Origin: Saturnia japonica
Lineage: Eukaryota > Arthropoda > Insecta > Lepidoptera > Saturniidae
Length of the DNA: 64,000 bases
Assembly (NCBI GenBank): GCA_033032175.1
Contig: CM065307.1
Location: 4,216,001 to 4,280,000, forward strand
Direction: 5' to 3'
The notes beneath the pieces were generated by a model. It was not told where the DNA came from, did no database searches, and was given only the letters and a program-made list of their open reading frames with translations. This document shows positions 20,326 to 31,149 of this stretch, in pieces (positions within the stretch are counted from its first letter, which is position 1; each line of letters starts with the position of its first letter). The position numbers were made by a program, and so were the translations under genes.

Positions 20326-21205
20326 TCGCGACCACCATACACTAGGTGTGTTACTCGCATTCTGAAATCAGCCTGTATATACTATGTAATCAAGCGGGTG
20401 ATAGATATTTGTACTCGACTAGGTTTCGATTAGGGGTGACCTATAGAACTGGTAAAATAAGAAACCTGTTCCAGAGATATAACACTTTCAAAAACTTGTT
20501 TTAAAATAACAGCCTGTTACATGATGCTGTCTCTCTCTTTCCTACTACTATAATTGAGAAGAGTAAAGAGCTTATCCCAATTTATATTTGTCTGTATCTC
20601 TCTATAAAAAAGTAAAGATTTTTCAAGATCAAGATCAGATCAAGTTATGAGCATGTTCCAAACTGAAAGAGTTTACTTTTGAAAAGATATGTTATACTAA
20701 ATAACAGGTTTTTTAAATAACAGCTATCAGTTCCAAACTGTTACATATAAATACCTGTTTTCTGTTGTGAAACATGTAATACAGCGGGTTAGCCCGGTTG
20801 TTAGCCCCAATGTTTGCGGATGTTGTCGTGGCGACGCTTTGGTCCCAACGTTGGCGGCATGGAGCTGAGTTTTTGTTATTTTATAAGATAATTTCAAAGT
20901 TTCATGTTAAAACATGGATTTGAAAGCGGTTGTTAGGTATCGCGACCACCATACATATAGCAATAAACAAAACGTCTTCAGAGTGACTTTCGTTTGTCGT
21001 GTTTCGGGAGTATCCGGTGTATTTTTTTTTAATATTCACTGTTTCACATCTGCCAGGCGTCCCGTGACGGCCATCTTTTTTATTTAAACTATTCCAATAT
21101 ACTATACGCCTTACTCCAAGTCGCGATCACAATGCACATGGTGATAAAACCTTCACAGTTATTCTCTTTTCATTTGTTGCATTTTGGAAAGAGTCAGCGT
21201 ATATT
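20326..21205. repeat. three spaced direct repeats
   Basis: TCGCGACCACCATAC occurs at 20326-20340 and 20940-20954, and a variant (tcgcgatcacaatgc) at 21121-21135. After the second and third occurrences about 80 further bases are alignable (...aacgtcttcagagtga... versus ...aaccttcacagttatt...). Family unknown. Confidence 0.4.
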
Positions 21206-21518
21206 CAGCCGTTTGATAGCGACAAAGACAATGGATTGTCAATCTCTCAGGGGTCGCTGATAATTTAGCATTATAATTTATTTACTACTCAGCGGTCCTT
21301 GTTAATGTTGAGTTAAACTATGTTTACTATCAAATAAAGTGTTATAAAAAGATAAAGCATTACAAATTTGTTCCATAAAATAACGACTGTTTATTAAATA
21401 AATATTCATTTTTATTAAATACAAATTAGAAAAATTTAAAATGTAAAAGTTTTATACAATTCAATTATTTTCATCATTGTATATTCATAATTCATAGTAA
21501 ATATATTCCATCATATAG

Positions 21519-21538
21519 CGTGGCGATGCGTCGCCACG
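21519..21538. repeat. perfect GC-rich hairpin
   Basis: CGTGGCGA-TGCG-TCGCCACG, an 8-bp stem with a 4-base loop in AT-rich DNA. It is followed by a further atcgccacg, and a related cgtggcgacg lies at about 20827. Resembles a transposon-end hairpin, but no element was defined. Confidence 0.45.
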
Positions 21539-21559
21539 ACCTGTATCGCCACGCCAACA

Positions 21560-23034
21560 ATCAGGTTTACCCTTGCTTATAGATGTTTCACATCAAAAGC
21601 AATATTTTTTTAGAAATAATAAACGTAAGTTAAAGAAAATCTTTCCGTAAAATATCATGGCAACTTTTTTTTAAATAATCCTTTGAAGATATAGCATGTG
21701 AGGGCGGGTGAAGCTGTGTGGTACACGCGCGTAATAAATATATTTATATAAGACAGAACCGTAAAGTTCGCAGGAAGTTAGTAGATTTTTGTTATCGAAT
21801 ATAACCAGTCTATTCCTATGTATATACTACTGCCTTGTGGTAGAAACGATAGGTAAAGCTAGCGGCCGAAAGATCAACTATCAATGCCTTCTATACAAAA
21901 ATAAGCTCTCACGAAATGGCCCACATGTGTTTAAGCTGATGTTGGTAAAATATTACGTCGAGGAATCACTAATGGATTATATTTGGATGTGGCAAGTTCC
22001 AACCCTTATGTTTTACTTTATTTAGAATGAAAGAAAAAGTTGATATATCTGTCAAATAAATCATACCTTAAATTATAAATATAAAGACACAAAGATAAAA
22101 TAAACACAAATAAAACAAATAACAAAACAATTAGTAACGCGTTGTGTGGGAATAAACAGGTCCCAATATGCTACACTTTATCAGTACGGTGCTGTATACT
22201 GAATGGAACCTCAAAACTGGCGTCATGGAGTTCAATTAAAATAAACAAAAAATTATTAAATAAAATAAAAATACAATACATACTTATAAGGAACGAAAAC
22301 TGGTCAGGAATATAAATAAGAAAAATAACCAGAACGCTTACGTAGAAGTAACGCCTTTTTCATTAAGTATCATAGTTCGGAAATACCCGATATATTAAAT
22401 ACACTCTTAATTTAATGAATAATCTACTAAGAACATAGATATTTTTTGGCTGATCTGGAAATTCTAGTTTCCCTTATGTATGATACTCGTGTACGTCTTA
22501 ATACACTAACACCCTTCCTATCCAACCGAAAATAAATATATATCAATAGTCTTAATTGTAACGTTATAACTGTGGTCGCTGAAAACAACAGTTATTATTA
22601 TTACACGTTATTTCGTGTTTCTAACATCGATGTAAAAGACGCTGCGAGAATACTCAGCGAGCAACTCACTGAGCACGTCGGCGAATATTACTGAGCGTCT
22701 CACTAGCGCCACCTGACGTAAGTAATGAGGTGTCGAGAGCACTCCGTCCATGCGGGAATAGAAATGAGTCGATCATATTAGGGAAGTGGATTACAGTCGC
22801 AGAGTAAATTGCCTTCGTTCGGAAATATCCGAAGATATTCATTTTCGTTTTTTATACGTTCATTCTCATAGACTATCTGACTTGCTCTATAAACATATAG
22901 TATTTTTCAACTCTCGATATACAATTAGAAATCAATTGCCTCCTTTTTATTACAAGCCACGTATTATCTTCCGATGTTCGTTTGTACTTGTAAGGAGCAA
23001 TGTAACATTCAAAATTTGCAAATCGCTTTTCATC
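21560..23034. other. no recognisable gene
   Basis: Short ORFs (78 codons at 21789, 88 at 22786) show no domain. AT-rich, with a GC-richer patch around 22640-22760. Confidence 0.35.
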
Positions 23035-23295
23035 CACTTACCGTTAGCCTAGTGGTTGTAAGCGTGACTGCTATAATCGAAGTCCTAGGTTTGATTCCCA
23101 GGTCGAGCAAAGTGTTATTGGGTTTTTCCTATGAAATTGTCAGTAGTAGCTCGGAGTTTGGCTTCGTGCCCGATTAATGGCAATATGCTCGCCCCCTATT
23201 ACATGGGACCTAAAAACATACTCGGCGAACTGTGGGTGTACATAAGTACACCTCTGCCTAACCCTTCGGGGAATACAGTCGTGATGGTATGTATG
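23035..23295 (+). repeat. tRNA-derived SINE, family 1
   Basis: Pol III promoter head: A box in 'taGCCTAGTGGttg' (about 23046) and B box 'GGTTTGATTCCC' (about 23090). The body continues through '...gggtttttcctatgaaattgtc...' and ends in a (TATG)n-type tail near 23290. A minus-strand copy of the same family lies at 49934-50176. A lepidopteran-type SINE. Confidence 0.8.
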
Positions 23296-23369
23296 TATGT
23301 ACCGTTATCTGATTTTGATGAAATTTGGGCAATGTATGTATGTTGGTGATAATACAATATTATGAAACA

Positions 23370-23760
23370 ATGGCGCTGGTCTGATGATGGAGCCTGGACG
23401 TAGGAACTGAAACTTCCTGATGGCAAATGGTAGGACAGTCGAATTTGGGCTTCTTTATACTCATGAATACCTTCCATTACACATGATGATGAGGGCTTAA
23501 AGATGAAAGCGAACGATCACCACTGGATTTGCTTGATGGAAACTGCAAATATAATCGGGTTAAGGCTCGTTTGTTTTGTTCTCATGAGTACCTTCCATTA
23601 CACATATCATATTGACGCGGGTTTGAAGATGGAGCCAGACAATCCCTACTAGAATTTCTTGATGGCAAATGACTTTAAACTATTTCTTCTCAATAAATAT
23701 CTGTTAGGCCATTAAGAACTGCTGTGGTCTGGCCTGTATTAAATTTGGGTTGCATCGGGA
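23370..23760 (+). repeat. ~122-bp minisatellite, about three degenerate units
   Basis: Landmarks repeat at about 122-base steps: 'gatg..agc..gac' at about 23381, 23503 and 23627; 'ctcatgartaccttccatt-acaca' at about 23459 and 23581; 'cttgatggcaaatg'-like words near 23418, 23533 and 23655. It starts directly after the SINE tail. Confidence 0.6.
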
Positions 23761-24426
23761 TGTAGGTATTCCAAATCAACATCTTTTAGGAGTTAAGCCA
23801 AACAAGATAGCCTCGAGTTAAGGCTCGTTGGATTTATCTTGGCCATGGAATTTGCCATATAGTTGAATAACGATGTTTTCTTCCACCAAAAGCTAAAGGT
23901 TATTTTAGCAGTTGAATTCGTGCGATCACCAAGTTCAGTAATACTAATTCATAGTTGCTTTAATAACAAATTTTCTCAAAAATGTGTACGTAAGTTTTTC
24001 TCACACTTCAAAAGTTCAGTACAATCTTTAATATTGTTAAACATTTCTGTGCATACATTTATTTTGTTAATAATTCCTATGAAATTTCCTTATTGAGTTT
24101 ATTTTTAGTTCTTGACTAGGTATAGCGAAATTGAAAAAACTAGTTGGACTTAAAATTTTTGTTTTTACTGATGACCGCTTTGTTACCGGAAACTAAAACA
24201 GTCTGTTAAAGTTATGACCAATTATTAATATAAGAATTAAATGTTTGTTTATTTGTCATCTATGTGTTCTTAACCATCCATCTGATAGCGATGAAACTTT
24301 CGCGCACCCGCAATAGTTTTGTATTATTAGTACGGGAGTCGTTTCATTTCGCGGCCAACAAGAGTGAAGACGCGGGCAAAAGTTAATTGTAAATCTTTAA
24401 ATATAGTATAAAAAGAAGTTGCTTCC
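23761..24426. other. no recognisable gene; target region of the Jockey insertion
   Basis: AT-rich. The last ~150 bases before the insertion (gtacgggagtcgtttc...gacgcgggc...) have a tandem-free, LTR-like appearance but cannot be classified. Confidence 0.35.
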
Positions 24427-24447
24427 GCTGTCTGTTAGACTGCCAGG

Positions 24448-26256
24448 ATGAAAGCGCTGGAATTTCAATACCAGCGCTATCAAAATTTCGTCGTATTACG
24501 GTGTCCCTCTCTAGACGAGGAATACCGTAATCTACCTGAGAACGCCTGCGTGCGTCGCACCGCTGCGACCGCGACCCGTCATGAGGCCGTTTCAGGTAGC
24601 GAGGCGGCCGCTTCAGGTAGCAAGGCGGCCGATGACGTCACGGCCGCGACCGTTATACCGACTGGCGCCGCGCCTGTCGGCGCCGCGCCCAAACGTCTCA
24701 CGCGCAGCGCTGCGCGTCCGTCCGCCGCGTCATCCGGAGCCGTGGCCACGTCTACGGCCACGCCCCCTGTCCCGACTAGCCAATCGCGCGGGTCAAGCCC
24801 CGCCTCCGTCAGGCGAGGGCCGCGTAATTCGCGGTCACAATCTAGGGTTACCAAAAATAGCCCGTACGTCCGTCCCGCGCGATCCACGGAAACCGCGTTA
24901 AAGACGAAAAATTCGTTTTCGGCCCTTCCGGTCGAACAAGACTCGCTCGCGAGTCCGGATCCATCTCCGGAGATGGATACCGAGAACGACGGCTTCACCG
25001 TCGTGGCGTCGCGTAAGCGAACGGCGCGTAGCAGTCCGACTGCTCAACCGGCGCCTAAGGTAATAGCTAAGGCAGTAGTCAGGGGCGCCGCCGCCCCCGC
25101 GTCCTCCCAGCTCCCCGCGCCTGCCGGCGGGAAAAAAGAGCGTGCCCCACCTCCAATCATAATCCGGGACAAGGCAGCCTGGATGGGAGTCTGCAATGAG
25201 ATGCGCAGACTCAAACTCGACTACCACAAGGCTAGAAACATAGTCAACGGGATTTCTATTTCGGTGAGTTCTTCGGAAACTCACCGTAAACTAACCACCC
25301 TCCTCCGGCAGAAAGGTCTGCAATTTTATACGTATTCGCTCGCGGAGGAGCGCGTCCTCCGAGTGGTCATCCGCCGCATTCCGGTGGAGCTCGACCCGTC
25401 GGAGGTGTGCTCCTCGCTCAAGGAGCAAAGTTATCCCATCCGGGAAGTACACCGGATGTACAGTAAAGATAAGCGGCCACTACAAATGGTAGTGGCCATA
25501 TTGGACCTTTCCCCCGAGGGAAAGGCCATCTTCCAGCTAGAGACGGTGTGCGGGCTCTCCGGGATTAACGTGGAGCCCCCACACAAAAACCACCAGCCTG
25601 CGCAGTGCCACAACTGCCAGCTGTACGGGCACGCTGCCCGTAACTGTCATTCTCGTCCGCGGTGCGTAAAGTGCCGAGAGGACCACCCCACACGGGAGTG
25701 CACGCGCGAGCGTGTTTCCGTCGTCCCCCCGAGCTGCGTGTTATGCGGGGAGGAGGGGCATCCCGCGAATTATCGCGGTTGCCCCAAGGCCCCGCGTACC
25801 ACGCGGCCACGTACACAGAGGCAGGCGGCCCCCCGGGCGGCGCCCCCCGCCTCAGCCATCAAAGCGCAACCCCTGCTGGCGTCAGGGGAATTTCCCGCGC
25901 TGCCGGTCCCGCGCCAGCTCCCGGCCACCGCCGGCCCCTCCGCACCCCGCGTGGTGCAACCGCAACCCGTGGCTTCATCGCAGAACGCATGGGGCCCCCG
26001 CCGCCCCAATCCACAGCCCCTTATGGCTATGGATATTCCCGCGCCCCGCGCTCCTGCGCCCCGCGCGCCCGCTAACACTGTCGTCAATAGTAACGACCTA
26101 ATGATACTGCTCACCCGCGAGCACGATATCCGCGAGCTCATCGAATACAATGACCATTTGGAGCGCTTCGGTCTCATCAAGACCGCTTGCGCGTTCCCCC
26201 GCCTCGTAGAGACACTACAACGTCTCGATCGCGAGGCGAGTAGTAATAAAAATTAG
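24448..26256 (+). CDS. Jockey ORF1, gag-like nucleic-acid-binding protein
   Basis: 602 codons. The N-terminal ~230 residues are Ala/Pro/Ser/Thr-rich and probably disordered. Residues ~290-385 contain a PRE_C2HC-like fold ('RVLRVVIRRIPVELDPSEV...'). Three zinc knuckles follow: C-x2-C-x4-H-x4-C near residue 387, C-x2-C-x3-H-x4-C near 405 and C-x2-C-x4-H-x6-C near 429, the arrangement of Jockey gag proteins. A second Pro/Ala-rich stretch and a short helical C-terminus ('LTREHDIRELIEYNDHLERF') complete it. Such proteins bind element RNA and form ribonucleoprotein particles. The frame is intact. The ORF2 start follows after 9 bases, implying reinitiation or a similar mechanism. Confidence 0.88.
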   Translation: MKALEFQYQRYQNFVVLRCPSLDEEYRNLPENACVRRTAATATRHEAVSGSEAAASGSKAADDVTAATVIPTGAAPVGAAPKRLTRSAARPSAASSGAVATSTATPPVPTSQSRGSSPASVRRGPRNSRSQSRVTKNSPYVRPARSTETALKTKNSFSALPVEQDSLASPDPSPEMDTENDGFTVVASRKRTARSSPTAQPAPKVIAKAVVRGAAAPASSQLPAPAGGKKERAPPPIIIRDKAAWMGVCNEMRRLKLDYHKARNIVNGISISVSSSETHRKLTTLLRQKGLQFYTYSLAEERVLRVVIRRIPVELDPSEVCSSLKEQSYPIREVHRMYSKDKRPLQMVVAILDLSPEGKAIFQLETVCGLSGINVEPPHKNHQPAQCHNCQLYGHAARNCHSRPRCVKCREDHPTRECTRERVSVVPPSCVLCGEEGHPANYRGCPKAPRTTRPRTQRQAAPRAAPPASAIKAQPLLASGEFPALPVPRQLPATAGPSAPRVVQPQPVASSQNAWGPRRPNPQPLMAMDIPAPRAPAPRAPANTVVNSNDLMILLTREHDIRELIEYNDHLERFGLIKTACAFPRLVETLQRLDREASSNKN

Positions 26257-26265
26257 GGCCTTTCA

Positions 26266-29159
26266 ATGGCTAAGTTTAAACCGAAAGCGTTAAATCTTTC
26301 CTTTTTTAACGCGCGAAGCCTACTTCCGCAGCGTGATCTCGTCGCGACCTTTCTTAAAGATCACCAAGTAGATGTTCTTTTAGTGCAGGAGACGCTCTTA
26401 AAGCGTGCTAAACGTGATCCAAAAATCGCGAACTACAATATTGTAAGAAATGACCGGGCCGGCCGCGGGGGCGGCACTCTCATTTATTACAAACGATCGT
26501 TATATTGTACGCCGGTAGATCCTCCGATACTTACCAATATGGAAGTATCCGTGTGTAGACTAGGAATGACCGACCACCCGTCCATAACGTTAGTCTCAGT
26601 TTATCTCTCGCCGAGGAAAGAGCCTCTCAGGTCTGACCTAGAAAAGCTACTTTCGCTCGGTGAATCGGTCATTATAGCGGGTGACCTCAATTGTGGACAC
26701 ACTTCGTTTGGCAATTGGAGAGACTCCAGTAATGGGGTTAAACTCGAAGAGCTAACGAACGTGCTAAACTTTGATGTCATAGCGCCACCCACTCCCACCC
26801 ACTTTCAAGACAACTGTATGCCGACAGTGCTTGATGTAGCTCTCATTAAAGGTATCGCGCTTCGGTTACGACTCATTCGGGTCGTACACGAGCTCGACTC
26901 CGACCACCGTCCGGTCATCATGCAGCTAGGTCAACCAGACGACTCTAGCCCTCCTTCGGTCCAAGTGGTTGACTATGCCAAGCTAAAACATTATCTTGCG
27001 GACAGGCCGTCCTCGTCCAACTTAGATAGGATCCCGGACGTATTGGGGTCCGTTGCGGACGTAGATCTCGCGATCGATTCCCTGGTCGACCACCTGCAGG
27101 CCGGCATCGGAGAGGCCTCGAGAGAGGTCGAAGAGGCGAGCGATCGCCGCTTCGTACTCCCTGCCGACGTGCGGGCGTTGCTGACGGAAAAGAACGCGGC
27201 GACTCGTGCGCACGACCACTATCCGACCGAGGAAAACCGCGCACGTTTACGCGCACTTCAAAGATCGGTTAGAGCCCGTATATTAGAACTCAGAAGTCAC
27301 AGATGGGACGCCCTCGTCGAAGGGCTAAGGCCGTCGCATCTGGCTTACTGGAAATTAGCTCACAGCCTCAAAATAGAGGCTTCTTATCTTATGCCCCCCT
27401 CGAGAGGGGTCCCGGTATACCGCTCGCCTTCGATAGCAGCGACAAGGCGGAGTGCCTCGCCACTTGTTTGGAGAGCCAGTGCTCTCCGAACAGTGTCGAT
27501 GCAAATACCGACCGGGTCGAGGGTATCGATGGATGCGTGCGGGAGCTGGATAAGCTCCCCGCGACAGACTCCCTGTCCCCAGTCACGTCTGAGGAGGTTC
27601 TTTCCATTATAAAAAGCCTTAAGCTTAGAAAAGCACCAGGTCCCGACGGGATCAGGAATGAAGTACTTAGACTTCTTCCCGATCGCCTCATAGCTCTTTT
27701 GGTCTGCATCTTCAATGTAGCCATAGCCCACTGCCATTTTCCAGCCGCCTGGAAAAAGGCCATAGTCATAGGTATCCGTAAGCCCGGCAAGAGCGCGTCG
27801 CTTCCCGACAGCTATCGCCCGATCAGTCTCCTAAATACTTTAGGGAAAATGTACGAGCGGATCCTTCTGAACCGTCTCAAGTCAGTAATAGAGGAGAAAG
27901 ACCTCTATCCGCCTGAGCAATTCGGTTTCCGTGCTAGATATTCTTGCACTCATCAAGTGCACCGCCTCACGGAGCACGTTGCATTTAATTTTGCTGAATT
28001 ATATAAACCCCGCCGTACACTTGCGGTCTTTTTCGACGTTGCCAAGGCCTTCGATAAGGTCTGGCACGAGGGATTGATCTACAAGTTGTATCACTTTGAA
28101 GTCCCCGATAGGCTAATTAAAATAATTCGCGACTATCTAACAGATCGCACCTTTCGCTATAGAGTGGAAGGTGAATTGTCCACGCCCCGTCCAATACGCT
28201 CAGGCGTTCCCCAAGGTTCGATCCTGGCTCCTAGCCTATTTAACCTGTACGTCAGTGACCTACCTCGACTCCCGGAGGTCGAGGTAGGGCTATACGCTGA
28301 CGATACAGTCTTATATGCCTCAGATAGGAATAGATCCCACCTCAGACACAAAGTCCAACGCTCCGTGACCACTCTCGGGAAGTGGTTTAACGAGTGGCGT
28401 ATAGCCGTTAATCCCTCGAAGAGCGCCGCGATGCTCTTCGATGCGGATTCGTCACAGATACCGTGGAAGCTTAAACCTGTTAAGCTCTACGATAATCCGA
28501 TTCCGTATGTAAGAGAGACCAAATATCTAGGGGTAACCCTAGATAGTAGGCTCTCTTTTAGACCCCACATCCGTAAGGTTAGGAACAGGGCCGCGTGGGT
28601 CCTGGGCCGGTTGCATCCTCTGTTGTGTTCGGTGAGTAAAATGTCCACGCGACATAAGCTCACGCTCTACAAGACGTGTATTCGACCAATTTTGACATAC
28701 AGTTGCGCCGTGTTCGCACATATGTCCGAGTCGAGTTTCAAACGGTTACAATCGATACAGAATAGGTTCCTCTATCGTCTCACCGGGGCCCCGTGGTATG
28801 TTCGAAGCGTAGATCTCCATAGAGATATGGAGCTTCCTTCGATACATGCCTACGTTAAACAGCTCTCCCGTTCGTATTTCGACACCGCGTCGAACCACGC
28901 GAATCCGTTAATAAAAACAGCCGCCACTTATGTTCCGGCACCCACGGACATCCGGTGCAAACGCCGGCCGCGCAATATTTTTATTGATCCCGACGATCAC
29001 ATCGAAAATTCGAATAAATATTACACATCCGTCTCTCCAAACAGAGCGTGCCAGCGCCCACGCCCGCGAAACCACCGTTCTCTCCGCAGAGGGCGGGCGG
29101 TCAATTTCGCTCCAGCACACCCGTCACGTCCACCCTCTCTAGCGGTAACCCAAGCCTAG
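26266..29159 (+). pseudogene. Jockey ORF2, endonuclease plus reverse transcriptase, one frameshift
   Basis: The APE-type endonuclease is complete: Asn15 in 'FFNARSLL', Glu42 in 'LLVQETLLK', 'IAGDLNCGHTSFG' and 'SDHRP'. The RT reads 'KAPGPDGI', 'YRPISLL', 'QFGFR', motif A 'FFDVAKAFDKVWH', 'SGVPQGSILAP', catalytic 'YADD' at 28293-28304 and 'KYLGVTLDSRLSF'. The C-terminus ends at TAG 29157-29159. The first frame (to 27612) and second frame overlap; similarity crosses over at the C-run 27394-27399, so loss of one base there explains the break. Otherwise no stop interrupts either domain, pointing to a young element. The ATG at 27303 in the second frame is not a real start. Confidence 0.88.
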
Positions 29160-29604
29160 GTCCGTTCCTCGGTGTGAAACCCTTGGGTCAGGCAACCGCC
29201 CGCGCGATACAAGTGACACTGTACGTGCATCACTTAGCTACCTACATACAACACTACACACGTATGAACATACACACGTGCACACCACACAGGTACATAG
29301 GTTCTGTGAGGGACCTTTTTTTTTCTTTTTTTACGCTAGTTAGTTAGCGCTAGTTAGTGTAGAAACATTCCGATTATTGAATACACATACGCACGGTTCC
29401 TTCCTTCCTCCCAGGAGGAAGGGAACGTGCCTATGTGTATATTTAGTTAGCTCGAATCGTAGGTGTAGGGATTCGAATAGATCGCGACCTATTTGCGAAC
29501 GCGACGACCGCCCGAGCCGAGGTCCGGCCACTTTGGCACCCTCGTGCGAGTCGTCCACAAAACTTTCGCGGCTGAGTGCCCTCTGCGCTCGCCCCCAAGT
29601 CCGG

Positions 29605-29635
29605 TGAAGCTGTAAAAGCCGCAGCGGCTTTAGGG
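29605..29635 (+). other. conserved hairpin in Jockey 3' UTR
   Basis: AAAGCCGC-A-GCGGCTTT at 29615-29631 is a perfect 8-bp palindromic stem. It is preserved in the short retroposons at 15221 and 49633 and, decayed, at 31025, so it is likely the structure recognised by the reverse transcriptase. This copy lacks about 12 bases (ctgtttttggat) that the short retroposons have after the hairpin. Confidence 0.6.
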
Positions 29636-29660
29636 CCCCTAAGGCTAACAGTGTAGTCAG

Positions 29661-29723
<63 letters not shown>

Positions 29724-29799
29724 GTCTGTTAGCTTAGATCTTTTAAACTCAATTAAGTAAGTAAGTATTTAAGTAAGTAATCATGACAATACTTACTCT

Positions 29800-30084
29800 A
29801 TGATAATGTCAGGCCTAGAACAAGACACACTTTGTGGTAATTTGCCCAAAGTACAAGATGTAGGTTTCATTCCGAAACTGCAAAACCACCAGATCTATTT
29901 AATAGATGCTATTAAAAATGGAGCCAATATAAAAGATATAGATATAATTATAGGCTCAAATTACTTAGGTTCTGTTTTAGATGACATGCTCGTACATATC
30001 ACGGACAAACTTGGGGCAGTAAAATCAAAGTTTGGATGGACATTACAAGGACCAATTGTAAGAGAAATAAAAAAGAGTGATTAA
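29800..30084 (+). pseudogene. BEL/Pao retrotransposon peptidase-region fragment (unit 1)
   Basis: A 94-codon open frame containing 'DIDIIIGSNYLGSVL...KLGAVKSKFGWTLQGPI'. This matches the end of the retropepsin-like (DUF1758) region of BEL/Pao polyproteins, pattern 'iD.LIG.Dy....l......v.t.lGW.l.G'. Nothing else of the element (RT, integrase, LTRs) is recognisable nearby. It lies just downstream of the Jockey insertion. The same frame, with an identical 94-residue reading, is kept in unit 2. Confidence 0.6.
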
Positions 30085-30119
30085 AGAGGAAGGTTTATAT
30101 GTATAATATATACATGTTA

Positions 30120-30315
30120 TAGTACATAATAGCCGAAAAATTCAAAGATTTGTAAAGTGATGTCGTAAAAACATTTTTGTGCGCTTAAATCGCAAACACT
30201 GGTTTAAACCTTACGAGATATATCAAATTAATATCATAATATTATTAATCACTCCACACTGCTCTACATTAGTATCTTACGCTGCACCTGCGGGAAGCCG
30301 GGGCGGGTCGCTAGT
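30120..30315 (+). mobile_element. Helitron-like 3' part, family C-type end (unit 1)
   Basis: Ends gcacctgcgggaagccgg-ggcgggtcgCTAGT at 30315: GC-rich hairpin then CTAGT. Left limit uncertain. Confidence 0.5.
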
Positions 30316-31024
30316 AATATATAACATTCTATAAAGTAACGAAAGAAATCTAAGTAAATGCCAAAATAAATTTCACACTTACTTTAGTATTAAACATGGA
30401 TTTTTTTTTAAATCTGTTTTTCTTTGTTTCACTTCACGAATAAAGTTTTAAATTTTGAAATTATACAAATTAAGAGCTAGAACTACAAATAACTTCAACG
30501 TTTTCTTGTATTAAAAAAAAACACGGAAAGTTTTCCTTTAACAGCTCTGAATGTATTTTCTGCTCAATGAATCCAGCATGCAAATCCTGGTATAAAAAAG
30601 GTATACACAAAGCGAAACTGGCAGAGACAAAACTGACTGCCAATTCTGTTCCTCGAATTGATATACAAGGAGTGAATTCGGCAAAAGTTTTTGCATGCAT
30701 AGTTGAAGAATAAGGTACGTAGCTTTTATAAAAGAAAAAAAAGTGAATAATTTATACATCAGAATATATATTTTATAATTCACATTCCTGAAATAAAAAT
30801 TTACGGTCAGCATTGAATTGTTATTTTGTAATATGTTCTTATTAAGTTAGAAAAAAAAAACGATTTCATTAAATCACATATAAACGTGTATTAAGCATAT
30901 TAATCCCAATTTATTATTACAATAACGAGGTACCCAAATGAATTGAATTTACAGAATACCCGTAACTCTAAGCATAATTCATTCAATGACTCTTCATACA
31001 ACTTTACTCGCACGGACCAATACC
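30316..31024. other. no recognisable gene (also 36183-36890)
   Basis: AT-rich DNA; the ORFs on the minus strand (76-91 codons) overlap each other and show no domain. Confidence 0.4.
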
Positions 31025-31107
31025 ATCCAAACCATGTGGAGACTATAAAAGCCGTCTGAGGCTACAGGACCCTTATGGGTAACAGTAGGTATAGCAATAA
31101 AAAAAAA
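31025..31107 (+). repeat. old copy of the ~90-nt retroposon (unit 1)
   Basis: 'ccaaaccatgtggagac-tataaaagccgtctgaggct...ggacccttatgggtaacag' plus A-run is a diverged version of the element at 15221-15310. It begins at nearly the same internal point. Confidence 0.5.
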
Positions 31108-31149
31108 TGAAAAAACAATATTATGTGATTAGTAACCACCTATAATAAC

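Larger units (their letters stand above)
24427..29732 (+). mobile_element. Jockey-clade non-LTR retrotransposon, near full length
   Basis: The body is 24439-29720. It is flanked by the exact 12-bp duplication GCTGTCTGTTAG (24427-24438 and 29721-29732), and its poly-A runs about 55 bases to 29720. ORF1 and ORF2 follow in the order typical of Jockey, 9 bases apart. Only 9 bases precede the first ATG, so the 5' UTR is probably truncated or very short. It is strongly GC-rich against AT-rich flanks. The last part, from 28636, is copied in the tandem duplication to 34489-40307. Confidence 0.9.

Noticed and set aside
23199..23477. ORF of 92 codons on the minus strand
   Set aside because: It lies entirely across the SINE tail and minisatellite.
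24579..26180. Several antisense and alternative-frame ORFs over Jockey ORF1
   Set aside because: They are shadows produced by GC-rich codons of ORF1; none has an independent motif.
27303..27395. ATG at 27303 as start of a separate RT gene
   Set aside because: It overlaps the endonuclease frame; similarity to Jockey ORF2 switches frame only at the C-run near 27396. It is one broken ORF2, not two genes.
29664..29720. Long A-run as a telomeric or centromeric feature
   Set aside because: It is the poly-A tail of the Jockey element, followed exactly by its target-site duplication.
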